A stretch of DNA of 64,000 nucleotides from Methylophilales bacterium MBRSF5 (GCA_001044335.1 CP011001.1:744001-808000), one strand, 5' to 3'; counted from the first letter of the stretch, positions 10,552 to 20,739 are shown. The notes: generated from the letters alone by a model not told the origin. Numbers and translations: made by a program.

Positions 10552-12111
10552 TTGGATAAAATACTAATCCTAGATTTTGGTTCGCAATATACGCAGTTAA
10601 TTGCCAGACGCATTCGTGAAATGAATGTATTTTGTGAAATTCATCCCTATGATGTGAGTTTAGACAAGATAGATGATTTTTCACCAAAAGCAATTATTCT
10701 CTCAGGGGGTCCTAATTCAGTCTATGAGGATGAAACACCAAAAGCTCCTCAAGAGATTTTTAATATGAATGTTCCGACCCTTGGAATCTGTTATGGAATG
10801 CAAACCTTATGTGAGCAGCTTGGTGGTAAGGTAATAAACAGTACTAAGCGTGAATTTGGTCATGCCCAAATTAGAGCGCATGGTCACTCACTCCTATTGA
10901 AAGACATTCAAGATCATACAAACCCCAATGGCCATGGATTACTTGATGTATGGATGAGTCATGGAGATAAGGTAGAAAGCATTCCAGATCAATTTAAGAT
11001 CATCGCAAGTAATGACTCAACACCCATTGCTGCCATTGCTAATGATGAAAAGAAAATTTATGGTGTCCAGTTTCATCCAGAGGTCACTCATACCAGCCAA
11101 GGCGAAAAGATCTTAGCTCGATTTGTATTGGACATAGCCGATTGCAAGCCTGAATGGAACATGCCAGATTATATTGAAACAGCGATTGAGGTTATAAAAA
11201 ATCAAGTTCATGATGAGCATGTGATTTTAGGACTGTCTGGTGGAGTTGACTCATCGGTTGCAGCAGCTCTGCTGCATAGAGCGATTGGTGACCAACTCAC
11301 ATGTATTTTTGTTGACCATGGCTTATTAAGAAAAGATGAAGCCACAAAGGTCTTGTCCTTATTTAAAGAAAATCTTGGGGTAAAAGTCATTCATGTCGAT
11401 GCAACAAAAAAATTTATGGATGATTTAAAAGGTATAGATGATCCGGAAGAAAAAAGAAAAATAATTGGTAGAAACTTTGTTGAGGTCTTTCAGGATGAAT
11501 CAAAAAAAATTAAAAATGCAAAATGGTTAGCTCAAGGCACTATCTATCCCGATGTGATTGAATCGGCCGGCGGTAAAACTAAAAAAGGACACAACATCAA
11601 GAGCCATCATAATGTTGGCGGATTACCAGAAACATTACACCTCAAACTGTTAGAACCTTTACGCGAATTGTTCAAGGATGAAGTCAGAAAACTCGGGGTC
11701 GCACTCGGTCTACCCAATCATATGGTGTATCGACACCCCTTTCCTGGTCCAGGTCTGGGAGTCAGAATTCTTGGAGAAGTTAAATTAGAGTATGCTGATT
11801 TATTAAGAGAGGCTGACGATATCTTTATCCAGGAATTAGAACAATCAGGCTGGTATGACAAAACCTCTCAGGCATTTTGTGTTTTCTTACCAGTAAAGTC
11901 TGTAGGTGTGATGGGCGATGGAAGAACTTATGAGTATGTGGTGGCATTACGATCGGTTGAAACAACAGATTTCATGACTGCTAAGTGGTCTGAACTACCT
12001 TACACATTATTAGCCAAAATTTCTAATCGCATCATTAATGAGGTCAAGGGTATTAATAGAGTGGTGTATGACGTCTCCGGTAAACCACCAGCTACTATTG
12101 AGTGGGAATAA
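10552..12111 (+). CDS. guaA: GMP synthase (glutamine-hydrolysing)
   Basis: This 519-residue enzyme converts XMP to GMP. The N-terminal class I amidotransferase domain shows [18 protein letters not shown], the nucleophile GICYGMQ and FHPEVTHT. The ATP-pyrophosphatase domain has the P-loop [13 protein letters not shown], and the dimerisation domain ends in the family signature PPATIEWE. I place the start at TTG 10552, directly after the guaB stop, because it gives the normal N-terminus. The frame continues upstream into guaB without a better start. Translational coupling with guaB is likely. Confidence 0.96.
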   Translation: MDKILILDFGSQYTQLIARRIREMNVFCEIHPYDVSLDKIDDFSPKAIILSGGPNSVYEDETPKAPQEIFNMNVPTLGICYGMQTLCEQLGGKVINSTKREFGHAQIRAHGHSLLLKDIQDHTNPNGHGLLDVWMSHGDKVESIPDQFKIIASNDSTPIAAIANDEKKIYGVQFHPEVTHTSQGEKILARFVLDIADCKPEWNMPDYIETAIEVIKNQVHDEHVILGLSGGVDSSVAAALLHRAIGDQLTCIFVDHGLLRKDEATKVLSLFKENLGVKVIHVDATKKFMDDLKGIDDPEEKRKIIGRNFVEVFQDESKKIKNAKWLAQGTIYPDVIESAGGKTKKGHNIKSHHNVGGLPETLHLKLLEPLRELFKDEVRKLGVALGLPNHMVYRHPFPGPGLGVRILGEVKLEYADLLREADDIFIQELEQSGWYDKTSQAFCVFLPVKSVGVMGDGRTYEYVVALRSVETTDFMTAKWSELPYTLLAKISNRIINEVKGINRVVYDVSGKPPATIEWE

Positions 12112-12114
12112 AAA

Positions 12115-13119
12115 TTGGATCCGTTAAGTCAAGGTGTCCTTGGCGCCTCACTGCCACAGAGCTTTTCTAATAAAAACAATATTGTCTTTGTTTTTATTAT
12201 TGGTTTTCTTGCTGGCATGTTTCCAGATATCGATATTTTGTTTCGTTCTAATCATGACCCACTTTTATTTCTTGAATTTCATCGACAGTTCACGCACTCA
12301 TTAATTTTTATTCCAGTGGGTGGGTTCATTTTCACAACAATCTTTTATGGTTTATTTTTTAGATTAATCCCTTTTAGTTTTTTAAAAACTTGGTTATTTG
12401 CCACCTTGGGGTATGGCACACATGGATTGCTTGATGCTTGCACCAGCTATGGCACTCAGTTACTCTGGCCATTTTCAAATGAACGCATTAGTTGGAATAA
12501 TATCTCCATCATTGATCCTTTATTTACTATTCCTGTTTTAATTTTATTAGTTTTATCGCTTATAAAAAGAAAATCATTCTGGTCAAAAATTGCCTTAGGG
12601 TGGGCTTTAATCTATCTAACTATTGGATTTATACAAAATCATCGAGCAGAACAAGTTGCAAATGAAATAATTACAGAAAGAAATCATCACCCAGAAATTA
12701 TTAGCGTCAAACCAAGTTTTGGTAACTTAATTTTATGGAAGATAATTTATCAACACAATGATTACTTCTATATTGATGCGGTCAATATTGGTCCAAAAAA
12801 AGAAGTGTTTGCTGGTCAAAAAATAAAAAAATTTAATAAGTTGGATCTACCCTACTTCAATAACCTCAGTGAGATACAAAAAAAAGATATCGATCGATTT
12901 TTATGGTTTAGCCAGGATTTTGTAGCTGTAAATCCACAGAATGAATTTGAGCTCCTTGATATTCGTTACTCAAACCTTCCAAATGAGATTGGTGGCTTGT
13001 GGGGAATTCATTTAACTCCAAATACGGAGAACCATGTTGAATTTATATCAAACAGGTCATTACAAAAAAGAGATTTTAGGCAATTTTTCCAGATGATATT
13101 TAATGGTTATTTTGATTGA
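12115..13119 (+). CDS. YdjM/DUF457-type membrane-bound metal-dependent hydrolase
   Basis: This 334-residue protein begins at a TTG, 3 bases after guaA, with DPLSQGVLGASLPQSF, which matches the usual DPLTxGxLGA start of this family. GMFPDIDILF and HRQFTHSLIF supply the conserved Asp and His residues thought to bind metal, and there are about four membrane helices before residue 185. The soluble C-terminal half, with DYFYIDAVNIGPKKEV, is of unknown role. Function is uncharacterised in general; hydrolase activity is predicted only from family ligands. It overlaps the opposing small gene by 20 bases at the 3' end. Confidence 0.82.
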   Translation: MDPLSQGVLGASLPQSFSNKNNIVFVFIIGFLAGMFPDIDILFRSNHDPLLFLEFHRQFTHSLIFIPVGGFIFTTIFYGLFFRLIPFSFLKTWLFATLGYGTHGLLDACTSYGTQLLWPFSNERISWNNISIIDPLFTIPVLILLVLSLIKRKSFWSKIALGWALIYLTIGFIQNHRAEQVANEIITERNHHPEIISVKPSFGNLILWKIIYQHNDYFYIDAVNIGPKKEVFAGQKIKKFNKLDLPYFNNLSEIQKKDIDRFLWFSQDFVAVNPQNEFELLDIRYSNLPNEIGGLWGIHLTPNTENHVEFISNRSLQKRDFRQFFQMIFNGYFD

Positions 13120-13348
13120 TATTGTTTAAATAAAACTCACAATCACTCATCGAGCTAAATTTTTCGATTGGGATTGAGTTTTGAAAATCTGTCGATGATG
13201 AGTCAATACATTGAAAATCTTGCGTCAACTTAATTAGTCGACTCTCAGATTTGCTAAAAATTTGTTGGGTCCAGTGAAGTGAGGTTTCATCGTTAGCAAC
13301 AAGATCATGAAAAAAAATAAATAAAAATATGGTAAATAACGCTTTCAT
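13100..13348 (-). CDS. Small exported protein of unknown function
   Basis: This 82-residue protein has a signal peptide (MKALFTIFLFIFFHDLVAN) and two Cys residues in the mature part (FQCIDSS and SDCEFYL) that could form a disulfide in the periplasm. An alternative ATG lies two codons upstream at 13354. It converges with the YdjM-like gene and overlaps it by 20 bases. I recognise no domain. It resembles in style the many short secreted proteins further right in this window. Confidence 0.55.
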   Translation of the reverse strand: MKALFTIFLFIFFHDLVANDETSLHWTQQIFSKSESRLIKLTQDFQCIDSSSTDFQNSIPIEKFSSMSDCEFYLNNINQNNH

Positions 13349-13383
13349 CCCCATAATATACGTATTATTTTAAAAGAAGCAAT

Positions 13384-13878
13384 ATGAGTAGAGCCTTTGT
13401 AAAAGAAAATGATTTAGAACATGCTGGCATTGATATTCCAGAAAGACCAGTCAGTCAGTTACCCAATTACGTCACGCCAAACGGACATAAGCAATTAAAA
13501 GAAACCATTCATTTAATTGAAACAGAAATAAAATCAATTAAAGAATTAAAAGACTCTCCTGAGAATAAACAAAATAAGATGAAATTAGAGCGTGATTTAC
13601 GTTATTATCTTAAACGCTTTGAAACAGCCATTCTTATTGATAAACATGAGGATAGTAATAAAGTGTTATTTGGTGCGCATGTTATCTTGATTGATGAAAA
13701 TGATGAGACTTATGAGTTTCAAATCGTTGGCGAGGATGAGGCTGATATTAAGCAAAACAAACTGAGTTACGTCTCTCCATTAGCCAAAGAATTAATTGGC
13801 TCATTAATTGGGGATGAGGTTATCTGGAAAAGAGCTGACGGCAATCGTGTCGTATTTATTGATTCTATAAATTATTAG
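13384..13878 (+). CDS. greB: Transcription elongation factor GreB
   Basis: This 164-residue factor has an N-terminal coiled coil (about residues 25-85) and a C-terminal FKBP-like domain, with the family signature LIGSLIGDEVIWKRADG near the end. Gre factors enter the RNA polymerase secondary channel and stimulate cleavage of backtracked transcripts. GreB is preferred over GreA because of the extended N-terminus (SRAFVKENDLEHAG) and the GreB-like PERPVSQLPNYVTPNG. The nitroreductase gene follows 8 bases later on the same strand. Confidence 0.88.
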   Translation: MSRAFVKENDLEHAGIDIPERPVSQLPNYVTPNGHKQLKETIHLIETEIKSIKELKDSPENKQNKMKLERDLRYYLKRFETAILIDKHEDSNKVLFGAHVILIDENDETYEFQIVGEDEADIKQNKLSYVSPLAKELIGSLIGDEVIWKRADGNRVVFIDSINY

Positions 13879-13886
13879 AGGGTGGT

Positions 13887-14486
13887 ATGGATTTTAAAAA
13901 AATAGTTCAAGAGAGAAGATCAATTAAATATTTTGATGCAAATCACAAAATGACCAAGGATGAGGTCAATGAGCTTTTCAAAATGACTGTGTTATCACCC
14001 ACCGCGTTTAATATTCAACATTGGCGATTTGATGTCATTGAGAATAGAGAGTTACGTGAAGAAATTAAAAAAATTAGTTTTAATCAATCGCAAGTAACCG
14101 ATGCGTCATTGTTAGTCGTTATCTCAGGTGACCTGGATGCCTGGAAAAAAAATCCAAAAAAGTATTGGAAAAATGCTGACGAAAATGTGCAAAAGATGAT
14201 GGAGTCCATGATTACTGATTTTTATATTAACAAAAAAGAAATGCAGCGTGATGAAGTGATGAGGTCTTGTAGCATGGCCGCGATGACGATGATGCTTTGT
14301 GCCAAAAATATGGGATACGACAGCTGCCCGATGGATGGGTTTGACTTTCCAGAGTTGTCAAAACTACTTCAGTTTCCCAAAAACCAGATACCAGTCATGT
14401 TTGTGGCTATTGGAAAAAAACTTCAAGATGCTTGGCCCCGAGGTGGGCAATTAAATTTAAACCAAGTGGTCAACTTCAGAGAGTAA
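13887..14486 (+). CDS. Nitroreductase-family FMN oxidoreductase
   Basis: This 199-residue protein begins with the FMN-binding signature VQERRSIKYFDANH and continues with LSPTAFNIQHWRF, the second phosphate/flavin contact. The C-terminal RGGQLNLNQVVNF carries the usual late Arg. Members reduce nitroaromatics, quinones or flavins with NAD(P)H. The central segment is rich in Met (MAAMTMMLCAKNMGYD), with DSCPMDGFD characteristic of NfsB/YodC-like enzymes. A GAGGGTGG ribosome site precedes the ATG. The substrate cannot be told from sequence. Confidence 0.87.
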   Translation: MDFKKIVQERRSIKYFDANHKMTKDEVNELFKMTVLSPTAFNIQHWRFDVIENRELREEIKKISFNQSQVTDASLLVVISGDLDAWKKNPKKYWKNADENVQKMMESMITDFYINKKEMQRDEVMRSCSMAAMTMMLCAKNMGYDSCPMDGFDFPELSKLLQFPKNQIPVMFVAIGKKLQDAWPRGGQLNLNQVVNFRE

Positions 14487-14489
14487 GTA

Positions 14490-16301
14490 TTAAGCCTCTC
14501 GGGAGGCTCTTTTACGCTCATGTTCTAATAAAAATCTTTTACGTATGCGTATTGACTCTGGGGTAATTTCAACCAATTCATCATCATCAATAAATTCAAC
14601 GGCATATTCTAGCGACAAAGGTATTGGAGGAGTTAGATTTACCGCTTCATCCTTGCCAGACGCTCGAACGTTAGTCAGCTGTTTTCCTTTAATTGGATTT
14701 ACAACGAGATCATTATCTCTGGAATGAATACCGATCACCATTCCTTCGTATAATTTATCCCCAGGATGCACAAACATTCTTCCACGATCTTGAAGCTTCC
14801 ATAATGCATAGGCCACTGCATCGCCATGTTCGGCAGAAATTAAGACACCGTTCCTTCTACCCGGAATATCATCTTTAATTGGACCGTAATCATCAAAAAT
14901 ATGGGCCATGATGCCTGTACCACGGGTCAATGTTAAGAACTCACTTTGAAAGCCAATAAGCCCCCGTGCAGGAATCCGGTATTCTAGTCGTGTTCGACCC
15001 ACACCATCATTCTCCATGTTCGCCAACTCGCCCCGACGATGACCTAATTCCTCCATGACTGCGCCCTGGGACTCATTATCAATATCCACTGTCAGAAACT
15101 CATAGGGCTCAGATTTAACACCATCGATTTCTTTAAACACCACTCGTGGCTTGCCTACAGCGATTTCATAACCCTCGCGGCGCATGTTCTCCAATAAAAT
15201 GGTGAGGTGCAGCTCGCCTCGGCCTGACACTCTGAACACATCCGCATCCGATGTTTCTTCTACCCTTAAAGCCACATTAGTGAGCAACTCACGATCCAAA
15301 CGATCCTTAATTTGTCGACTGGTCACAAACTTGCCTTCTCGCCCAGCCAGGGGTGATGAGTTCACCACAAAATCCATCGTCAGGGTGGGCTCATCCACCT
15401 TCATTAAAGGGAGACCCTCTGGTTTATCGTTGGAACAAATCGTATAACCAATACCGATGTCTTCAATTCCAGAGATAATGATGATGTCACCAGCAGATGC
15501 CTCGGGGATAGCCACCCTTTCTAATCCTTTAAATCCGAGGACTTCGTTAATACGACCCTGAGATACTTTTTTATCACCAGCCATCACAGAGACGCTCATG
15601 CCTTGTTTTATTGTGCCGTTTTGTACGCGTCCCACAGCCAATCTTCCGGTATAGCTGGAATAATCAAGTGCTGATATTTGCATCTGTAAGGGAGCGGATG
15701 GATCACCTTTAGGAGCTTGAACATGACTTAAAACTGTTTCAAATAAAGGCTTCATGTCGTCATTACTGTCTTCTTCCTTATGTTTTGCATAGCCGTTTAA
15801 TGCGGATGCGTACACCACGGGAAAATCTAGTTGCTCATCGTTGGCTCCAAGATTGGCAAAAAGATCAAATGTTTGATTAATGACCCAATCACAACGGGCC
15901 CCGGGTCTGTCAATTTTATTCAACACCACAATCGGTCTTAAGCCCAGACTCAATGCTTTTTTAGTCACAAATCGTGTTTGTGGCATCGGCCCATCAACGG
16001 CATCGACTAATAATACACAGCCATCTACCATACCTAAGACTCGTTCTACCTCACCACCAAAATCTGCGTGGCCTGGGGTATCCACAATATTAATCAACGT
16101 GTCATTAAAGGTCAGTGCAGTATTCTTGGCAAGAATGGTGATCCCACGTTCCTTTTCTAGATCATTCGAATCCATCACCCTCTCAGACACTTCTTTATGG
16201 GCCTCAAAGGTACCCGACTGCTGTAAGAGTTTATCGACCAAGGTGGTTTTACCATGGTCAACGTGGGCAATAATAGCGATGTTCCTGAGGTTTCTAGACA
16301 T
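14490..16301 (-). CDS. typA: Ribosome-binding GTPase TypA/BipA
   Basis: This 603-residue translational GTPase is at the family's usual length. It has G1 AHVDHGKTT, switch II DTPGHADFGGEVER, G4 NKIDRPGARCDW, the EF-G-like domain 2, and the BipA C-terminal domain with GIGYTICSNDKPEGLP and RGTGIMAHIFDDYGP. BipA helps 50S assembly and adaptation to stress or low temperature. It is transcribed from its own promoter overlapping the end of purT (see the -10 box at 16331). Confidence 0.97.
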   Translation of the reverse strand: MSRNLRNIAIIAHVDHGKTTLVDKLLQQSGTFEAHKEVSERVMDSNDLEKERGITILAKNTALTFNDTLINIVDTPGHADFGGEVERVLGMVDGCVLLVDAVDGPMPQTRFVTKKALSLGLRPIVVLNKIDRPGARCDWVINQTFDLFANLGANDEQLDFPVVYASALNGYAKHKEEDSNDDMKPLFETVLSHVQAPKGDPSAPLQMQISALDYSSYTGRLAVGRVQNGTIKQGMSVSVMAGDKKVSQGRINEVLGFKGLERVAIPEASAGDIIIISGIEDIGIGYTICSNDKPEGLPLMKVDEPTLTMDFVVNSSPLAGREGKFVTSRQIKDRLDRELLTNVALRVEETSDADVFRVSGRGELHLTILLENMRREGYEIAVGKPRVVFKEIDGVKSEPYEFLTVDIDNESQGAVMEELGHRRGELANMENDGVGRTRLEYRIPARGLIGFQSEFLTLTRGTGIMAHIFDDYGPIKDDIPGRRNGVLISAEHGDAVAYALWKLQDRGRMFVHPGDKLYEGMVIGIHSRDNDLVVNPIKGKQLTNVRASGKDEAVNLTPPIPLSLEYAVEFIDDDELVEITPESIRIRKRFLLEHERKRASREA

Positions 16302-16330
16302 ATGGGTTCTTTATAAAAAATTAACGCGCC

Positions 16331-16336
16331 ATTATA
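16331..16336 (-). promoter_or_regulatory. Promoter -10 box upstream of typA, GC-rich discriminator
   Basis: The reverse strand reads TATAAT followed at once by GGCGCG, 30 bases before the typA ATG. The same string, CTATAATGGCGC, precedes rhlE. A GC-rich discriminator right after the -10 is the mark of promoters controlled by ppGpp and growth rate. The -35 region lies within purT and is weak. Confidence 0.55.
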
Positions 16337-16351
16337 GCACCGTTATATGGT

Positions 16352-17548
16352 TTAAACAGGTTTGGTTTTGATTTGAGATCTTGCTTGTTGTGCTTTATTT
16401 CTGGCCTCTTGAATGTCGTCAGCATGGGCCAAAATAACGCCCATTCTTCTTTTCTTAAACGATTGAGGTTTGCCAAATAAGCGGATATCGAGACCCTTAT
16501 CTGCTAAGGCTTTTGGAATATTTTCGAACGAAATAGCATCACAGTCATGACCACCATAAATCACCGCTGAGGCACCTGGATTAGATAGTGAGGTATCGAC
16601 AGGCAATCCCAAAATGGCTTTTGCATGCAATTCAAATTCAGATTGCTTTTGAGTAATCATGGTGACCATGCCCGTGTCATGCGGACGAGGGCTCACTTCA
16701 GAAAACCAGACCTGGTCCTCTTTGATAAAGAGCTCTACCCCAAAAAGTCCTAAGCCGCCTAATGCAGATGTCACTTTTTCGGCAATTTCTTTTGATTTTA
16801 TTAAGGCTTTTTCATTCATGGGTTGTGGCTGCCAGCTCTCAACATAGTCTCCATCTTCCTGACGGTGACCAATCGGCTCACAGTATGAGGTGATGATATT
16901 TCCATCGGAATTTAAAGATCTTACTGTTAATAATGTGATCTCATAATCAAAATCAATTTGACCCTCTGCGATCACCACACCCTCATTAACTCGCCCCGTG
17001 GTTGCAGCATATTCCCAAGCTCTCTCAACATCATCCATGGATGTAATGCGAGATTGACCCTTACCTGAAGAAGACATAGTTGGTTTAATAAAACATGGCA
17101 AGCCTACCTTATTCACCGCTTCTTTTAACTCGTCACAGCTGCTAGCAAAGGCATATGGTGATGTTGGAATTGTTAAGTCTTCTGCAGCTAACTTTCTAAT
17201 ACCCTCACGATTCATGGTGAGTTGCACTGCTCGGACATTGGGAATGACTTTGGTGACATTATCAGCTTCAAGCTTTTCAAGCAGCTTCGTGTTGATCGCT
17301 TCTATCTCAGGAACCACCAAGGTGGGTTTTTCTTGTTGAATCAATTGTTCAAGTGCCGCAGCATCAGTCATGTCAATTGAATAAGCACGATGGGCCACCT
17401 GATGGCCGGGAGCATTCTCATAACGATCCACGGCAATCACCTCCATGCCAAGTCGTTGAAGTGAAATAACAACTTCCTTACCTAGCTCACCACTACCTAG
17501 GAGCATCACCTTGGTTGAATTTGGTTTGAGTGGGGTTGTAAACTGCAT
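16352..17548 (-). CDS. purT: Formate-dependent phosphoribosylglycinamide formyltransferase
   Basis: This 398-residue ATP-grasp enzyme makes formyl-GAR from formate, ATP and GAR in purine synthesis. Its N-terminal nucleotide-binding domain has [20 protein letters not shown], the central ATP-grasp domain has [15 protein letters not shown], and the active-site segment is [16 protein letters not shown]. PurT uses free formate instead of formyl-tetrahydrofolate, which fits a C1-utilising organism, although PurT is widespread. It is transcribed alone; downstream lies typA with its own promoter. Confidence 0.96.
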   Translation of the reverse strand: MQFTTPLKPNSTKVMLLGSGELGKEVVISLQRLGMEVIAVDRYENAPGHQVAHRAYSIDMTDAAALEQLIQQEKPTLVVPEIEAINTKLLEKLEADNVTKVIPNVRAVQLTMNREGIRKLAAEDLTIPTSPYAFASSCDELKEAVNKVGLPCFIKPTMSSSGKGQSRITSMDDVERAWEYAATTGRVNEGVVIAEGQIDFDYEITLLTVRSLNSDGNIITSYCEPIGHRQEDGDYVESWQPQPMNEKALIKSKEIAEKVTSALGGLGLFGVELFIKEDQVWFSEVSPRPHDTGMVTMITQKQSEFELHAKAILGLPVDTSLSNPGASAVIYGGHDCDAISFENIPKALADKGLDIRLFGKPQSFKKRRMGVILAHADDIQEARNKAQQARSQIKTKPV

Positions 17549-17629
17549 GCATATCCTCTATTAATGCTGGATATTAATATTATATCGTGAGATCGGATAA
17601 TAGATGGTGAAAATAAATCACAAAATACA

Positions 17630-17655
17630 AAAAAGCCCTCAAGTGAGGGCTTTTT
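17630..17655 (-). terminator. Intrinsic terminator downstream of the TonB receptor gene
   Basis: Arms AAAAAGCCCTC and GAGGGCTTTTT with loop AAGT form a symmetric hairpin flanked by A and T tracts. It can work in both directions. On the reverse strand it lies 21 bases after the receptor stop codon and separates it from purT. Confidence 0.9.
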
Positions 17656-17676
17656 CTAAACTAAGTAGATACCTTA

Positions 17677-20289
17677 TTACTTAAATTGATATCCAATCGT
17701 TATCCAAGCAGCTTGAGGTGAACCTGGGATCACACCAACACCTCTGAATGGGTCACCTGTTCTTGCGTTGTTACCCACACCGGTAAAGCCGTTCATGAGT
17801 AGACGTCCGCCACTGTAATAGTTCTTGTCGAGCAAGTTTATTGCCTTTAAAGAAACCATCCAGTTTTTCGCTGGGCTCCAGTTAACGTCTGCATTAAAGA
17901 TCATGTAACCAGGGTTTTCACCGTCACCACTGTGTTTTTGGTTCTCGTTACCCATCATGTAGGTCTTACCGTATGCCAGACCGGTTAAACCGAATCTTAG
18001 GTTTGGTGCAGCTTCATAATTTAAACGAGCTTTTAAACGGTGTTGAGGAATGTTCGCCAAACGATCACCCTTGCTAACATTAATTTTACTGGCTTCGATA
18101 CCAACGTTTGTATCAATCCATTCTTCCATTTCTTCAAGGTTAGAGGCTGTCCAATCAACTGAATCAACTTCATAGTTTTCACCCTCAGCTGATGCAACTG
18201 ATAAATCGACATCAGGAGCTGCAGTGCTTGTACCAAGGGTTGCGGCTGATTTATTATCGAAGAAATTGGCCAAATTATAGAAAGTCTCAGAAACTTCATA
18301 TGCATCTTCTTCTTCCTCGAACTCATAAAGCTCATCAAATTTGTTGTATGAAGTGGTTGATGTTGTTCTAGAGCTATTTGCGTCTGACACCAACTCCAAG
18401 TCTGAGTCGTAGGTCGCATTCACATAACCGTAAGAACCTGACCAAGAAAATTTGGATCCTTGACCAAAGAGATCAAGCCCAAACAAACCTGAGCCACTTA
18501 CTCCTACATCGAGACCATCACGGCGTGTGCGGCCGACGTTATCAAAGTAACCCAAACCGTTTTGGGCGTTACTGTTAATAAAGTGAATATCATCGTGGTT
18601 CATCGCATGATAAATAGCCGCATTCCATTTGATATCACCTGTTAGACGACCTGATGCACCAGCCTCGTATGTTTTCGAGACGATGTCGTCGAGTGGAGGA
18701 TCATCTGCCATTTGAGTCGGAAGACTACAAGCGATCGCAGGGTTCGAACAACCCAGCTCGATCGATGTTGGAGCACGATTAGATTCACTATATGACGCGT
18801 AAGTCGTATAGTTCTCCGTTGGCTTATAAGTCACGCCCACTGTTGGGTTAATTCTTGAGAAGCTCATTTTCTCAGTTAATGAACCCTCACTCTGGTCCGA
18901 CCTTCTATCTTTGTTATCGACCTGAATGTGGTTGTAACGCAAACCACCGGTCACGTGCCACTTGTCGTTTAAAGAAAGAGTATCTACTGCGTAAATACCG
19001 AACGTGTCAGTCCTTCCTTGTAAGTCTGTATTTTGCTCATATTCACCCGTCTTAGCATTAATCACACGAGTATCGCCTGCAAACGTTGATCCCTCGTACT
19101 CGGCCTGGTCAAATGAGATCAGTGATGTTTCAACGTTGACACCGGTAACTAAATGGTTCTTGTAGCCGAACAAATCTTCTGTAAAGGTCAACTGACCTGT
19201 CGCACCGTATTTATTCTGTCTAGTACGAGTGGTTCGCGTTTCGCCTTCGATCTCAATTGTTTCACCATCTTCGAACTCAGGTTCAATCATATATCTACCA
19301 ATTGTAGAAACATAACCACCTTCACTCGCATCATATTCAGCCTCGAGCTCAGCGTCACCATTCAGAGTGTAACGATTGGATGACACTGCATATGCATTAG
19401 CACTGAGCATAATCGTATCTGAAAAGTAATCTGTGTAAGATAAGTTGAATTTGTTGTAACGGTTTTCTGTTGCGTCAGGCACCGTATTCACCCCTGATCG
19501 GTCGCCGCCTAATAAATATTTAGGAGCCAAACCATTACCAATCAGGTTATTCGATGCACCGGTGTAGCTAAGCTCAACACGACCGCCTGTTTCTAAATCA
19601 AAACCTAACTTACCAAAAGCCTGGTTAATGTGCGATGGTGAGTAATCACGCCAGCCATTTTCTGAGGTGTGGTTGTAGCCAAAGTAGTAATCAATCTTAG
19701 TACCATCAATGATGCCACCCATTTCAACTAAACCCCCTGTTCGATCCCATGAACCAGCTGTTGCAGAAATGACACCCTTATTAAACATCTTACCGTTTTT
19801 AGTCTGCATGGAGATAGCGCCACCCAATGTGTTTAAACCATAAATCGGGTTACTGCCGCCCACCACTTGAGCTCCAGCTAGTGCAAACGTTGGAATTGTG
19901 TCCCATAAAACCACATCACTAAAGGGTTGGTTTTCACGAACACCATCAACGTAGATAGATAAGCCTTGAGGGTTACCTGCAATCGCTCCCGCGGAATATC
20001 CTCGGTAGAAGATCTCAGGCTGCCAGGGGTTACCACCGACTTCGTTGAATGAGATGCCTTGTGTATTGTTATTTAAGTAATCAGCCAGTGAGACACCAGA
20101 TTGCTGTTTAACATCCTCTGGTTTGATTACAGTAATTGCTCCTGGCACAAGAGACTGATCCAAACCAATGGATGGTAATGGTGCAGGACTGTATACGTTA
20201 ATTTTACTGGTCTCAAGATCTTCCGCATGAGCTGAATAAGCTAGTGCAGACAGAACAGCCAGACTTAATTTGGTTTTGGTTAACTTCAT
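17677..20289 (-). CDS. TonB-dependent outer-membrane receptor
   Basis: This 870-residue receptor has a signal peptide (MKLTKTKLSLAVLSALAYSAHA), a TonB-box-like segment SKINVYSPAP, a plug domain (about residues 45-165, with VNGVRENQP-like IYVDGVRENQPFSD and NTLGGAISMQT), and a 22-strand barrel ending in the aromatic YQFK. An extracellular region near residues 625-720 is unusually acidic (FEEEEDAY) and could attract cations. It is in the FecA/siderophore-receptor class. The upstream dyad at 20345 and the two-component and PepSY neighbours suggest regulated uptake of a scarce metal complex. The substrate is not determined; lanthanide or iron chelates are the candidates. Confidence 0.9.
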   Translation of the reverse strand: MKLTKTKLSLAVLSALAYSAHAEDLETSKINVYSPAPLPSIGLDQSLVPGAITVIKPEDVKQQSGVSLADYLNNNTQGISFNEVGGNPWQPEIFYRGYSAGAIAGNPQGLSIYVDGVRENQPFSDVVLWDTIPTFALAGAQVVGGSNPIYGLNTLGGAISMQTKNGKMFNKGVISATAGSWDRTGGLVEMGGIIDGTKIDYYFGYNHTSENGWRDYSPSHINQAFGKLGFDLETGGRVELSYTGASNNLIGNGLAPKYLLGGDRSGVNTVPDATENRYNKFNLSYTDYFSDTIMLSANAYAVSSNRYTLNGDAELEAEYDASEGGYVSTIGRYMIEPEFEDGETIEIEGETRTTRTRQNKYGATGQLTFTEDLFGYKNHLVTGVNVETSLISFDQAEYEGSTFAGDTRVINAKTGEYEQNTDLQGRTDTFGIYAVDTLSLNDKWHVTGGLRYNHIQVDNKDRRSDQSEGSLTEKMSFSRINPTVGVTYKPTENYTTYASYSESNRAPTSIELGCSNPAIACSLPTQMADDPPLDDIVSKTYEAGASGRLTGDIKWNAAIYHAMNHDDIHFINSNAQNGLGYFDNVGRTRRDGLDVGVSGSGLFGLDLFGQGSKFSWSGSYGYVNATYDSDLELVSDANSSRTTSTTSYNKFDELYEFEEEEDAYEVSETFYNLANFFDNKSAATLGTSTAAPDVDLSVASAEGENYEVDSVDWTASNLEEMEEWIDTNVGIEASKINVSKGDRLANIPQHRLKARLNYEAAPNLRFGLTGLAYGKTYMMGNENQKHSGDGENPGYMIFNADVNWSPAKNWMVSLKAINLLDKNYYSGGRLLMNGFTGVGNNARTGDPFRGVGVIPGSPQAAWITIGYQFK

Positions 20290-20344
20290 AAAAATTCCTT
20301 AAGTGGTTTTCTAGAATTTAATAACAAAATCATTGATACGAGTA

Positions 20345-20357
20345 GGGATAGTGTCCC
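20345..20357. promoter_or_regulatory. Regulator dyad 1 (GGGA-N5-TCCC) upstream of the TonB receptor
   Basis: The sequence GGGATAGTGTCCC is centred about 62 bases before the receptor ATG, upstream of an AT-rich -10-like stretch. Three more dyads with identical 4-5-4 spacing occur in this locus. They fit the short inverted repeats bound by NarL/FixJ-type regulators such as the one encoded at 20741. The rest of the 20290-20634 gap is AT-rich and shows no other gene. Confidence 0.65.
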
Positions 20358-20535
20358 GTATGTTGTATTTTTTGGGGTTTTTTTTAACTATGTTGTTTTT
20401 TTGCAACAACCAACAACAAAAATGATTTTTCTTGATTAAATATAAACACTTTTTGTATTCTGCTCGAAATTAAATATTTTTTTACCCAATCCTCGAATTT
20501 TTAAAGATCAAACTTCACCAATGAGCTTGCAGATC

Positions 20536-20569
20536 GGGATAAAATCCCGTTTTGTCAGGATTCTGTCCC
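20536..20569. promoter_or_regulatory. Regulator dyads 2 and 3 (tandem RGGA-N5-TCCC) upstream of the 34-residue ORF
   Basis: GGGATAAAATCCC (20536-20548) and AGGATTCTGTCCC (20557-20569) are spaced 21 bases apart, which is two helical turns and puts both on the same DNA face. They lie about 70-100 bases before the forward small ORF at 20635 and about 250-280 bases before the receptor start on the other strand, so they could serve either or both. Confidence 0.65.
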
Positions 20570-20634
20570 TCTCACGAAATCATTTAATCCACATAAAATT
20601 TAACTTTAATTAACTTAATTTATATCTGTATCTT

Positions 20635-20739
20635 ATGAATGACGATTTATTATTAGTAATTGGTGTGGCCGTAGGCATGATTATTCTGTTTACACTGATT
20701 AATATTTTCTACGGTGCTCTGACTTCTATCTTCTATTAA
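20635..20739 (+). CDS. 34-residue single-helix membrane peptide (unannotated)
   Basis: The frame reads MNDDLLLVIGVAVGMIILF, then TLINIFYGALTSIFY and a stop. It has an acidic N-terminus, one helix of about 20 residues (LLLVIGVAVGMIILFTLINI) and an aromatic end. No good ribosome site precedes the ATG, which lowers confidence. Two regulator dyads lie just upstream, and the ORF converges with the response-regulator gene with 1 base between them. I recognise no family. It may be a small partner of a membrane complex of the same regulon. Confidence 0.5.
   Translation: MNDDLLLVIGVAVGMIILFTLINIFYGALTSIFY

Noticed and set aside
18033-18419. 128-codon frame inside the TonB receptor gene
   Set aside because: Overlaps well-supported receptor coding sequence, has no independent start signal, and its composition is that of an out-of-frame shadow.
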